NCBI GenBank assembly: GCA_017557665.1 | Contig: JAFYYI010000087.1 | Coordinates: 1-64,000, forward strand | DNA from: Muribaculaceae bacterium | GTDB taxonomy: Bacteria; Bacteroidota; Bacteroidia; Bacteroidales; Muribaculaceae | Direction of reading: 5' to 3' | DNA length: 64,000 nt | Part shown: one piece after another, positions 8,003 to 16,644 of the stretch | Layout of the letters: each line of letters starts with the position of its first letter | Numbering within the stretch: position 1 is the stretch's first letter | The notes under the pieces: generated by a model | The model's database searches: none | What the model was told of the DNA's origin: nothing | Seen by the model: the letters and a program-made list of their open reading frames with translations, nothing else | Program-made: the position numbers and the translations under genes

Positions 8003-11000
8003 ATGGAGATACAGGCGTTGTGTACATTGTTTAACGGGAAGGCGCGGGTGGCTGCGGTGAAGAAGCTGCTGGCCGGCACGGGTAATGCCGTGATTGACGG
8101 GCTGGCGGGCTCTGGCGCTGCGATGCTGTTTGCCGCCTTGCCGCAGCGGTCTTGTCCTTACCTGATTGTGGTCAATGACCTGGACGATGCGGGCTATATG
8201 TACAACGACCTGTGTCAGCTGGTGGGCGACAAGCAGGTGTTGATTTTCCCTTCCGGCTACAAGCGCGATATCAAGTACGGCCAGGTGGATGCGCCGAACG
8301 AGATTCTGCGCACCGAGGTGCTCAACCGCTGGTATGACGACCCCGAGGTGCGCTGGGTGGTGACTTACCCCGAGGCGCTGGCCGAGCGGGTGCGCCGTCG
8401 CGAGGATGTGGAGGCGAGCACTGTGCAGTTGCGTGCCGGCGGCAATGCCGACTTGACCGACGTTGCGGCCCGCCTGCGTGAACTGGGCTTCACGTCTACC
8501 GACTACGTCTATGAACCCGGGCAGTTTAGCGTTCGCGGCTCAATTCTTGACGTGTTCTCCTTCAGCAACGAGTTGCCTTACCGCATCGATTTCTGGGGCG
8601 ATGAGATTGACTCAATACGCACCTTCAACGTCGAGACACAATTGAGCGAGGAGCGCCTGGAGCAGGTGAGCATCCTCAACAACAGCAGCAGTGGCGGCGG
8701 CCGTGAGGACAACGTGTCGCTGCTCGACTACATTGGTGACGATACCATTGTGCTGTGCCGCAGTGAGCAATGGCTGGGGGTGCGCATCCGCGAGATTGCA
8801 AAGGAAGGGATGTCGGCCAGCGCCCTTATCGCCGACGAGGGCGACACCCAGGCCACTAACAAGGTGGTGGATGCCGACTTGTTCCTGGAACGTCTGCACA
8901 CCCTGCGCCGCATCGGGTTCACCAACGGCGAGGCGGCACCCGAGAAGGGCGTGAAACGCCTGACGTTGCACTGTAAACCCCAAGGCATCTACCACAAGAA
9001 TTTTGATCTCATCGGGCAATCGTTCACCGACTTCCTCTCCAAAGGTTACCGGCTCATCATCCTGAGCGACAGTGCCAAGCAGATTGAGCGTCTGCACAAC
9101 ATCTTTGAGGATCGTGGCGATGAAATCACCTTCGAGCCTGTGTTGCGCACGCTCCACGAGGGCTTCGTCGATGATGACCTGAAGCTGTGCGTCTTCACCG
9201 ATCACCAGATTTTTGACCGCTTCCATAAGTATAACCTGAAGAGTGACCGCGCGCGTTCGGGCAAGTTGGCTTTGTCGCTCAAGGAGCTTCAACAGATTGA
9301 AAAGGGCGACTATATTGTCCATGAGGACCTGGGCGTGGGCAAGTTCGGCGGCTTGATACGCACATCGATGAACGGCACGCCCCAGGAGATGATTAAACTT
9401 ACCTACCTGAACGGCGACGAGGCCTACGTTTCCATCCACTCGCTGCATAAACTCTCGAAGTACCGCAGCAAGGAGGGTGAGGCACCGCGCTTGAACCGAC
9501 TGGGCAGCAACGCCTGGGCCAAAATCAAGTCGCGCACCAAGAGCCGTCTGAAGGATATCGCCCGTGAACTCATCCGCCTCTATGCCGCCCGTCGCGAGCA
9601 GCAGGGCTTTGCCTACACGCCTGACGGCTATCTGCAGCAAGAGCTGGAGGCCTCGTTCATCTATGAGGACACGCCCGACCAGTTGACGGCGACTCAGGCC
9701 GTCAAGGCCGATATGGAGAGCGCTAAGCCGATGGACCGCCTCATCTGCGGCGATGTGGGCTTCGGCAAGACCGAGATTGCCGTGCGTGCCGCCTTCAAGG
9801 CCGCTACCGACGGCAAGCAGACCGCGGTGCTCGTGCCCACGACGGTGTTGGCTTTCCAGCACTGGCGTACCTTCAGCGAGCGCCTGAAGGACTTCCCCGT
9901 CAGGGTGGATTACTTGAGTCGCGCGCGTAAACCCAAGGAAGTGAAACAGATTCTTGCCGACCTCAAGGAGGGTAAGATTGATATCCTCATTGGCACCCAT
10001 AAACTCATCGGCAAGACCGTCCAGTTCCACGACTTGGGCCTGCTGGTGGTGGATGAGGAGCAGAAGTTCGGCGTTGCTGTCAAGGATAAACTCAAGCAGA
10101 TGAAACTCAACGTGGACACGCTGACGATGAGTGCCACGCCCATCCCACGCACGCTGCAGTTCTCATTGATGGGTGCCCGTGACCTGAGCACGCTGACCAC
10201 GCCTCCGGCCAACCGTTATCCCATCCTCACCACGGTGGGAACGCTTAATGACGATATCGTCGCCGAGGCCATCAACTTCGAGTTGTCGCGCAACGGACAG
10301 GTCTTCTTTGTCAACCATCGCATCGAGCAGCTGGAGCAGCTGGAGAACATGATACACCGCGTGGTGCCCGACGCCCGTGTCGCCGTGGGCCATGGCCAGA
10401 TGCCGCCCGAGCGCCTGGAGCAGACCATCATCGATTTCGGCAACCACGACTATGACGTGCTGCTCTCGACGACCATCATCGAGAACGGTATTGACATGCC
10501 CAATGTCAACACCATTATCATCAACAATGCCGACCGCTACGGCTTGAGCGACCTGCACCAGCTGCGCGGACGTGTGGGCCGCAGTAGCCGCAAGGCTTTC
10601 TGCTACCTGCTCGTGCCGCCCGGCAAGCCTTTGGCGACCGACGCGCGTCGTCGTCTGCAGGCCATCGAGAGTTTCAGCGACCTGGGCGCCGGCATCCAGA
10701 TTGCGATGCAGGACCTCGACATCCGTGGCGCGGGCAACCTGTTGGGCGCCGAACAGAGCGGCTTTATTGCCGACCTGGGCTATGAGACCTACCAGCGCGT
10801 GCTCAAGGAGGCCGTGACCGAACTGCGCACCGAGGAATTCTCTACAGTTTTCACTGCCACGACTGGAGGAGGAAACGACGAGGACGGATTGAACGGCGGC
10901 ACCGAGTTTGTCACCGACTGCGTGGTGGACACCGACCTGGAGCTGATGTTCCCGGCTAGCTATGTGCCGCAGGAGAATGAGCGCATCACCCTGTACCGCG

Positions 11001-11374
11001 AGTTGGACAATATGGAGACCGATGACCAGGTGGAGGCCTTTGAGGAGCGCATGGTGGACCGTTTCGGCAAGATTCCCGAGATGGCGAGTGAACTCATCCG
11101 CATCGTTCCCCTCAGGCGCACCGCCCGCCGTCTTGGCATCGAGAAACTGGTCATTCGCCAGACGCGCATGCACCTGTTTATGGTGGGTGAGGAGAACGTC
11201 GCCTATTATCAGTCTCCGGCCTTCGGCCGTCTGCTCAACTACTTGCAGCAAAATCCTAAGCGCTGCAACCTGAGCCAGAAGAACGGACGCCGCAGCATTA
11301 TCATCAGCAATGTGACCAGTGTGAGCACCGCACTGACCATCTTGCGTACCATCACCCATTTGGATAGCATCTAA
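8003..11374 (+). CDS. mfd: Transcription-repair coupling factor Mfd
   Basis: ATP-dependent translocase (about 1123 aa) that removes RNA polymerase stalled at DNA damage and recruits UvrA. In order: a UvrB-like N-terminal module; the RNA polymerase-interacting domain (DYIVHEDLGVGKF, about residues 440-510); and the RecG-like helicase with Walker A (GDVGFGKTE, near 588), the DEEQ box (VVDEEQKFG), motif III-like TMSATPIPRTL, and QLRGRVGRS. A C-terminal autoinhibitory domain follows. The frame is open from an ATG at 7985 (1129 aa), but the -7 box lies between the two ATGs, so I prefer 8003. Cytoplasmic; no obvious operon partner. Confidence 0.95.
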   Translation: MEIQALCTLFNGKARVAAVKKLLAGTGNAVIDGLAGSGAAMLFAALPQRSCPYLIVVNDLDDAGYMYNDLCQLVGDKQVLIFPSGYKRDIKYGQVDAPNEILRTEVLNRWYDDPEVRWVVTYPEALAERVRRREDVEASTVQLRAGGNADLTDVAARLRELGFTSTDYVYEPGQFSVRGSILDVFSFSNELPYRIDFWGDEIDSIRTFNVETQLSEERLEQVSILNNSSSGGGREDNVSLLDYIGDDTIVLCRSEQWLGVRIREIAKEGMSASALIADEGDTQATNKVVDADLFLERLHTLRRIGFTNGEAAPEKGVKRLTLHCKPQGIYHKNFDLIGQSFTDFLSKGYRLIILSDSAKQIERLHNIFEDRGDEITFEPVLRTLHEGFVDDDLKLCVFTDHQIFDRFHKYNLKSDRARSGKLALSLKELQQIEKGDYIVHEDLGVGKFGGLIRTSMNGTPQEMIKLTYLNGDEAYVSIHSLHKLSKYRSKEGEAPRLNRLGSNAWAKIKSRTKSRLKDIARELIRLYAARREQQGFAYTPDGYLQQELEASFIYEDTPDQLTATQAVKADMESAKPMDRLICGDVGFGKTEIAVRAAFKAATDGKQTAVLVPTTVLAFQHWRTFSERLKDFPVRVDYLSRARKPKEVKQILADLKEGKIDILIGTHKLIGKTVQFHDLGLLVVDEEQKFGVAVKDKLKQMKLNVDTLTMSATPIPRTLQFSLMGARDLSTLTTPPANRYPILTTVGTLNDDIVAEAINFELSRNGQVFFVNHRIEQLEQLENMIHRVVPDARVAVGHGQMPPERLEQTIIDFGNHDYDVLLSTTIIENGIDMPNVNTIIINNADRYGLSDLHQLRGRVGRSSRKAFCYLLVPPGKPLATDARRRLQAIESFSDLGAGIQIAMQDLDIRGAGNLLGAEQSGFIADLGYETYQRVLKEAVTELRTEEFSTVFTATTGGGNDEDGLNGGTEFVTDCVVDTDLELMFPASYVPQENERITLYRELDNMETDDQVEAFEERMVDRFGKIPEMASELIRIVPLRRTARRLGIEKLVIRQTRMHLFMVGEENVAYYQSPAFGRLLNYLQQNPKRCNLSQKNGRRSIIISNVTSVSTALTILRTITHLDSI

Positions 11375-11401
11375 AATACACCTTGCAGATTTACCGATTT
11401 T

Positions 11402-11448
11402 ATCGGGGAGTTGGTTGAAAAGTCGGCTCCTCGGTTTGCTTTTTTTTA
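11402..11448 (+). terminator. Weak terminator candidate after mfd
   Basis: An imperfect stem (ATCGGGGAG with CTCCTCGGT) is followed by a TTTTTTTT run at about 11440-11447. It overlaps the next gene's promoter spacer. Confidence 0.4.
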
Positions 11449-11466
11449 CAATGTTAAATAGTTTTG
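11435..11466 (+). promoter_or_regulatory. Promoter (TTTG-N20-TAGTTTTG) of the beta-helix/dockerin pair
   Basis: TTTG at 11435-11438, a spacer of exactly 20 nt, and TAGTTTTG at 11459-11466. This lies downstream of the first candidate start codon, supporting the ATG at 11508. Confidence 0.75.
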
Positions 11467-11507
11467 CGACAGAAAATCATGTTTTAATCACAAATACTAA
11501 CACGCTT

Positions 11508-13955
11508 ATGACAAAACGATTTCTTCTAGCAACACTGATTGCTATGGCAGGTGTTTTGGGCTATGCACAGCAGACGATGTGGGTACACACGGGTCATGTG
11601 CACTGGGCTTATAACACCGAATCGGTGGGTACAATGCCGTATTCCTCGGCAAGTGTGCTCACCGTGCTTGAGAAAGGGTTTACCCTTGCCGATGTGGACA
11701 GCGTGACCGTCGCCAGCGAGACGTTTGCCGACGACAATGTCCTCGTCAAGTACAACAACACAGTGGCCGACGTCTATGTGGCCGGTAACATCGCCAACCA
11801 CATCACCGCTCAGGTGACCGGTGCCCGCGTGGCCGTCATGCAGGACGCCGACGTCGCCACCGAGTACACCTACACCCTGCAGGGCACCAGCAGCAGCGGC
11901 TGCTTCTACCATGCGGGCGCCTACAAGATGACGCTCGTGCTGAACGGCCTTAACCTGGTTAACCCCGACAGCGCGGCCATCAACATCCAGAACAGCAAGC
12001 GCATCGCCGTGCAGTTGGCCGACGGCACGACCAACACCCTGGCCGATGGTGCCAGCAACACCAAGAAGGCTGCCTTCCTCGTCAAGGGCCATGCCGAGTT
12101 CGCCAAGGGCGGCTCGCTGACCATCACGGGTAACAAGAAGCACGCCCTGGCTTGCAACGAGTACATGGAGGTCAAGAAGACCGTGGGCACCATCACCATC
12201 ACGAGTGCTGTGGCCGACGCTATCAACGTGACACAGTACTTCCAGATGAACGGCGGTACCATCAATATCCAGAGCTGCGGTGACGACGGCATCCAGGTGG
12301 ACGCCGAGGACACCGCCAATCCCGAGGAGGATGGCCATGTGCTCATCAAGGGCGGCACGCTCACCATCAACGGCAGTGCGGCAGGCTCCAAGTGCATCAA
12401 GGCCGAGGGCAATGTCGACATCCAGGGCGGAACCCTGACACTGAAGCACACGGGCATTCCCGTTTGGGACGCTGACAAGAGCAAGATCAAGGAAGCCACT
12501 GGTATCGGCACCGACCGCAACCTCACCATCAACGGTGAAGCTGCCGTCATCAATATTACCATGACCGGCGACGGCGCGCGTGGCATGAAATGCGACAGCA
12601 CGATGACCGCCACCGCCGGCACCATCGACCTCAACTGCTCGGGCGGTGACTGGGCCTACAGCACGGTTGACACCAGCAGCGTGAAGTGCGCCAAGGCCGA
12701 CTATGCCTTTATCCTGAATGGCGCCAGCATGAAGTGCACCACCATCAAGGACGAGGCCGTCGGCGTTCACAGCGAAGGCACCGTTCTCATCAGCGGCGGC
12801 ACGCTGACGCTCAACACCTATGACCACGGTATCAAGACTTTGGGCAACATGGACATCACCGGCGGTACCATCAACTACACCGTTACCGGTCCTGCCAGCA
12901 AGGCCGTTAAGTGCGAGGGCAACCTGCACATCACGGGCGGCAACATCAGCGGTACCGTGAGCGGTGGCGGCGAGACAGCCAGCGACAATACGACGGCAGC
13001 CAGCGCTGGTCTGAAGTGCGACGGCAATATGGTCATCGACGGCGGTACTTTTAACCTGAACGCAACCGGCGCAGGCGACAAGGGCATCAACGTGGATGGC
13101 ACGCTCACCATCAACGACGGTAACATCACCGTATCCACCACGGGTGGCCGTTACGGCACGACCAGCAGCGGTGGTGGCGGTGGTTGGCCCGGCTGGCCTG
13201 GAGGCGGCGGCCAAGACAACAGCGACACACACTCGTCGCCCAAGGCCATTCGCAGCGAGGGTAAACTGACCATCAACGGCGGTACCATCAAGGTGACCAC
13301 CACTGGCGGCGGAAGCAACGACCGAGAGACCGGTGCCGAGGGCATTGAGAGCAAGGCCGACATGGAGATCAATGGCGGCTACATCGAGGCCAACACCTAT
13401 GACGATGCCTTGAACTGCTCCTCAACCATGACCGTTAATGGCGGCTACATCTATGCAGTAGCTACCAACAACGATGCCCTTGACTCCAACGGCAACATGT
13501 ACCTGAAGGGTGGTTACATCTTTGCTGCAGGTAGTGAAGAGGGCTGCGATGCCAATACCGAGGGTGGTGCCAAACTCTATATCCAGAGTGGCGTCTGCCT
13601 GATGGCCTACGGTCGCTCGATGGGTGCTCTCGAGAGCGGTGCCAGCTTGGGCCAGACGGTCAAGAGCGTATCCACCTATAGCGCCGGTACCCGTTATGCA
13701 CTTTATAATGGAAGCAACGTCGCATTTGCTGTCATGGCACCGACCATCTCGGGTGGCATGGGACCTGGCTATATTGCAGCTGGTCCTGGCGGCGGTGGAG
13801 GTACCTCATTTGTAGTGTCTACACCTTCGACCGCGGCGCTCAAGTCAGGTGTTACCTTCAGCGGCAACAGCCTGTGGAGCGGCAATGGATCAACGAACGC
13901 AACTGGCGGATCGAATGTGACACTCTCAACCTATTCCGGTGGTGGTGGCTATTAA
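11508..13955 (+). CDS. Secreted right-handed beta-helix protein, Cthe_2159-like carbohydrate-binding family
   Basis: About 815 aa, beginning with a clear signal peptide (MTKRFLLATLIAMAGVLGYAQ). From about residue 130 to 690 it is built from many copies of a beta-helix rung of the type GG-T-(L/I)-(T/N)-I-N/T-(A/S)-x-G with alternating KG(I/A)K(C/A)xG segments. That is the pattern of the Cthe_2159 (DUF4353) proteins, calcium-dependent pectin/polygalacturonate binders (family knowledge). A Gly/Trp-rich loop (SSGGGGGWPGWPGGGG) interrupts the helix near residue 560, and the end is Ser/Gly-rich. No catalytic motif is seen, so binding rather than cleavage is likely. The next gene, 51 bp downstream, encodes a small dockerin protein and is probably cotranscribed. 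Confidence 0.82.
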   Translation: MTKRFLLATLIAMAGVLGYAQQTMWVHTGHVHWAYNTESVGTMPYSSASVLTVLEKGFTLADVDSVTVASETFADDNVLVKYNNTVADVYVAGNIANHITAQVTGARVAVMQDADVATEYTYTLQGTSSSGCFYHAGAYKMTLVLNGLNLVNPDSAAINIQNSKRIAVQLADGTTNTLADGASNTKKAAFLVKGHAEFAKGGSLTITGNKKHALACNEYMEVKKTVGTITITSAVADAINVTQYFQMNGGTINIQSCGDDGIQVDAEDTANPEEDGHVLIKGGTLTINGSAAGSKCIKAEGNVDIQGGTLTLKHTGIPVWDADKSKIKEATGIGTDRNLTINGEAAVINITMTGDGARGMKCDSTMTATAGTIDLNCSGGDWAYSTVDTSSVKCAKADYAFILNGASMKCTTIKDEAVGVHSEGTVLISGGTLTLNTYDHGIKTLGNMDITGGTINYTVTGPASKAVKCEGNLHITGGNISGTVSGGGETASDNTTAASAGLKCDGNMVIDGGTFNLNATGAGDKGINVDGTLTINDGNITVSTTGGRYGTTSSGGGGGWPGWPGGGGQDNSDTHSSPKAIRSEGKLTINGGTIKVTTTGGGSNDRETGAEGIESKADMEINGGYIEANTYDDALNCSSTMTVNGGYIYAVATNNDALDSNGNMYLKGGYIFAAGSEEGCDANTEGGAKLYIQSGVCLMAYGRSMGALESGASLGQTVKSVSTYSAGTRYALYNGSNVAFAVMAPTISGGMGPGYIAAGPGGGGGTSFVVSTPSTAALKSGVTFSGNSLWSGNGSTNATGGSNVTLSTYSGGGGY

Positions 13956-14006
13956 TTCCTCAAGTAGTTATAAACAATGACATCATTATTTAAAGGACTT
14001 AAGATT

Positions 14007-14429
14007 ATGAAAAAGACGATTATAACGATGCTGATCGCACTGGTGGCAATGCTGGCCAGCGCCGAGACCTATAACTACCTGAAGTTCACCAAGACCAACG
14101 GTTCGACCGTGACCTATTCGGTGGAAGGCCTCAAAGTCACTTACGATAACACTAACGTGACCATTACTAATGTTGATGGAACGGCAACCATCGCCCTTGC
14201 CGAAGTGCAGGACATGTACTTCAGCAACGAAGCCGGTGGCGGATTCATCAAAGGCGACGTGAACAACGATGGCGACGTGAACATCACCGATGCCATTGAT
14301 CTGATCAATTACATTCTTAACGACTCCGGTGACATTAACCGTGAAGCCGCCAATGTCAACGACGACAACGAGGTCAACATCAGTGATGCGATAGAGCTCA
14401 TCAACTATGTGTTGAATGACGAGTGGTAA
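14007..14429 (+). CDS. Small secreted dockerin-like protein
   Basis: 140 aa. The signal peptide is MKKTIITMLIALVAMLASA. The next 60 residues or so are beta-rich with no family I recognise (YLKFTKTNGSTVTYSVEG). The C-terminus carries two dockerin type I calcium-binding loops (GDVNNDGDVNITDA and ANVNDDNEVNISDA), each followed by an (I/L)INY(I/V)LN helix. The protein ends in LNDEW, with Trp as the last residue, as in the other dockerin proteins of this window. It follows the beta-helix gene in the same transcript and is closed by a strong terminator. The partner of the dockerin is unknown, since no cohesin is visible. Confidence 0.85.
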   Translation: MKKTIITMLIALVAMLASAETYNYLKFTKTNGSTVTYSVEGLKVTYDNTNVTITNVDGTATIALAEVQDMYFSNEAGGGFIKGDVNNDGDVNITDAIDLINYILNDSGDINREAANVNDDNEVNISDAIELINYVLNDEW

Positions 14430-14468
14430 TTGACAACAAGTGTTATTGATAACCCTGTAAAATAAAGG

Positions 14469-14502
14469 CAGCCCTGAAAAAATCAGGGCTGTCGTTATTT
14501 TT
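14469..14502 (+). terminator. Terminator after the dockerin protein
   Basis: CAGCCCTGA / TCAGGGCTG perfect stem with an AAAAA loop, followed by a T-rich tract. Confidence 0.9.
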
Positions 14503-14525
14503 ACATCAATGTTCTCTATCGATCA

Positions 14526-14750
14526 TCAATACTCGTCAGGGTCGAAGAAGAAGTCGTCATCGTTGGTCGGGTAGTCGGGCCAGATGTCCTCGATGGACTC
14601 GTAGGTATCGCCTTCATCCTCAATCTCCTGCAGATTTTCGATCACTTCGAGAGGTGCGCCACTGCGCACGGCATAGTCGATGAGCTCGGCCTTGGTAGCG
14701 GGCCAGGGAGCATCTTCGAGTTTTGTTGCCAATTCAAGTGTCCAATACAT
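14526..14750 (-). CDS. DUF2795 domain protein
   Basis: 74-aa acidic cytoplasmic protein starting MYWTLELATKLEDAPWPATK and ending in an Asp/Phe-rich tail (DDDFFFDPDEY). This matches the conserved Bacteroidetes DUF2795 family, a small helical fold of unknown function. Full length for the family. A -7 box (TACTTTTG, 14804-14811, minus) gives a leader of about 50 nt. Confidence 0.9.
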   Translation of the reverse strand: MYWTLELATKLEDAPWPATKAELIDYAVRSGAPLEVIENLQEIEDEGDTYESIEDIWPDYPTNDDDFFFDPDEY

Positions 14751-14803
14751 AGTTTTTCTTGTTGTGTCGTTTTTATGAAAATATCCTGTGTTTTAAAAAT
14801 TGC

Positions 14804-14811
14804 GCAAAAGT
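14804..14811 (-). promoter_or_regulatory. Promoter -7 box (TACTTTTG) of the DUF2795 gene
   Basis: TAnnTTTG match on the minus strand. The -33 element is not obvious. Confidence 0.45.
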
Positions 14812-14859
14812 AATATAAAATTTCAGATACGGTTAAAAATTTGGGATTATTTTTTCGGT

Positions 14860-15414
14860 TCAGGCGTCTTTATCCCAATAAATTTCTTCTACTTGGTTGG
14901 TGATATTGTTAAATCTCGCGAAAACGAAGAAGAAATCGCTCAAGCGGTTGAGGTACTCTAGCACGAGGGGCTCGACGGGAGCGGAGTGGGAGAGGGTCAC
15001 CACGCGGCGCTCGGCGCGGCGGGTGATGGTGCGGCAGCGGTCGGCAGTCGCCGAAAGGCGCGAGCCGCCGGGCAAGATGAATCCGCGCATGGGCGGCAGT
15101 TCCTCGCTCATCGTGTCCATCATCGTCTCCAGGGCGGTGACATCGTCCTGTGTCAGGCCATAGAGGGTGGCGTCGGCCGCGTCGTTGGCCAGGTAGGCGC
15201 CGATGTTGAACAGCTTGTTCTGGGCTTTGCGCAACAGTGCGATGATATCCTTGTTGTCGAGCTTGGTGCTGTGGAGCAGCACGCCGATGTTGGAATTCAG
15301 CTCATCGACGGTGCCGTAAGCCTCGACGCGTACGTCGTCCTTGCTCACGCGGTTGCCGCTCACGAGCGATGTGGTACCGGCATCGCCGGTGCGTGTATAA
15401 ACTTTTCCTTTCAT
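14860..15414 (-). CDS. Cob(I)alamin adenosyltransferase, PduO/MMAB type
   Basis: Transfers the adenosyl group of ATP to cob(I)alamin, giving adenosylcobalamin, which methylmalonyl-CoA mutase needs in the succinate-propionate pathway of these bacteria. The 184-aa length is normal for the single-domain PduO type. Signatures are KVYTRTGDAGTTSL (ATP-binding glycine/threonine loop, residues 4-17), YGTVDELNSNIG (33-44), and the helical C-terminal part with LPGGSRLSATADRCRTITRRAERR, which holds the conserved Arg residues. Cytoplasmic trimer in the family. No neighbour belongs to cobalamin metabolism. Confidence 0.93.
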   Translation of the reverse strand: MKGKVYTRTGDAGTTSLVSGNRVSKDDVRVEAYGTVDELNSNIGVLLHSTKLDNKDIIALLRKAQNKLFNIGAYLANDAADATLYGLTQDDVTALETMMDTMSEELPPMRGFILPGGSRLSATADRCRTITRRAERRVVTLSHSAPVEPLVLEYLNRLSDFFFVFARFNNITNQVEEIYWDKDA

Positions 15415-15554
15415 AGTGTCGTATTCTTGTGATTATGTCTTGTTATCATATTTCTAACGGGCAAATGCCGTTTATGTTATGTCTCATAGCAAGAAATGTG
15501 CCATCATAGCTATGACGGACATAATGACACATTAACCCTTAATTCAATGAGGCT

Positions 15555-16550
15555 TTAGAACTTGAAGAAGTCGCAGTAGATGATGGCCACTGCCCATTCA
15601 TAGGGGCGGACATCGCAATAGCCGAGCGTTCTCGAATCTTTTGTCATATCGATGCGCCCTCCTCCCTTCACGTCGGCGACAGGGTTGTTGGATCCGGGAG
15701 CATAAATGGTTCCACCGGCCGATACCGTGGCCAGCTTATTGCCATTGCGGTCATAAATGTCTCCCATATTGATTCGGCCTATCGTGAAGCCTGAAGCGTC
15801 TTTGATGTCGCCACTGCCGCCCTCGGGCAATTGGCCAATCTTGGTATGGGCCCAATTATAAACCGTGCCAGCGCCATCAACGAAGCCTCTGTTGCCGTTT
15901 TTCTCGATAGTCCATTCTCGGGCCTTCTGTTTGGCCTTCTCGGCCTCTCGTTTAGCAGCGGCTTGCTTGCGCTCCTCATCAGCACGCTTCCTGTCCTCCT
16001 TGCACTGGGCCGTGAGATCGGCGATTCGGTCCTTGTTATTCATGATGCCGAAGACGATGAATGCGGCAATCTGCCTATCTATGCCTTTGACAGTGGCAAT
16101 CATGAATCCTTCCATCGTCACATTGCCCGAAATATTGTCGATGTGTGCGATAGTCTTACCATCCATCACCACGTCACCATTAATACCGATGACAAGATAG
16201 GGGGCGCAGTCGCGGCAGTTGACCTCACCATTGTTCAGCAGTTTGGCGACCGTTTTACCGTCATTCCTGATGACCTCGCCGTTACTCATAATGCTGTAGG
16301 TGATGTTCTTGCCCGCCAGTTCTCCATCGTTGTAGCGGTCGTTTAAGGTAATCAAGTGCTTCTTGCTGTTGTAATGCCCCCGATGTTGATTCAAGAAATA
16401 GAAGTCAGTTTCTCCCTTGGCTTTTTTGACTTTATTCTCAACTTTTTCTTTGGTCTGCTTGGCTTTTTTGATGATGCCGTTCAGTTGCGCCTGTGCCGGC
16501 AAGCAACACAGCAATGTGAGTGTCAATATGATTAATCCTGTCTTTTTCAT
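15555..16550 (-). CDS. Secreted protein of unknown function with repeated Gly-Lys strand motifs
   Basis: The start is placed at the ATG at 16550, giving a clean signal peptide (MKKTGLIILTLTLLCCLPAQA) and about 331 aa; the frame stays open further upstream. A Lys-rich helix (residues 25-50) is followed by repeats resembling I(S/N)xGEVxxxDGKTVAKL and INGDVVMDGKTIAHI, then a charged coiled coil (KEDRKRADEERKQAAAKREAEKAKQKA, about 190-220), then the same kind of strand repeats (IGRINMGDIYDRNGNKLATV). This looks like a bead of small beta-motifs split by a coiled coil. I do not recognise the family. A -7 box (TATTTTTG) lies about 40 nt upstream. Confidence 0.75.
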   Translation of the reverse strand: MKKTGLIILTLTLLCCLPAQAQLNGIIKKAKQTKEKVENKVKKAKGETDFYFLNQHRGHYNSKKHLITLNDRYNDGELAGKNITYSIMSNGEVIRNDGKTVAKLLNNGEVNCRDCAPYLVIGINGDVVMDGKTIAHIDNISGNVTMEGFMIATVKGIDRQIAAFIVFGIMNNKDRIADLTAQCKEDRKRADEERKQAAAKREAEKAKQKAREWTIEKNGNRGFVDGAGTVYNWAHTKIGQLPEGGSGDIKDASGFTIGRINMGDIYDRNGNKLATVSAGGTIYAPGSNNPVADVKGGGRIDMTKDSRTLGYCDVRPYEWAVAIIYCDFFKF

Positions 16551-16588
16551 CATCTTTAAGCTTTTTATGGTTAGTGTCGTTGTTGCTG

Positions 16589-16596
16589 CAAAAATA
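16589..16596 (-). promoter_or_regulatory. Promoter -7 box (TATTTTTG) of the secreted unknown
   Basis: TAnnTTTG match on the minus strand, about 40 nt before the preferred start at 16550. Confidence 0.4.
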
Positions 16597-16644
16597 ATAA
16601 AAAATGGCATGATGTTGTGCTATTTCAGCGATTATTACGCGCTT

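Noticed and set aside
8003..8003. Start of mfd at 7985
   Set aside because: The promoter -7 box lies between 7985 and 8003, so the later ATG fits better; not fully excluded.
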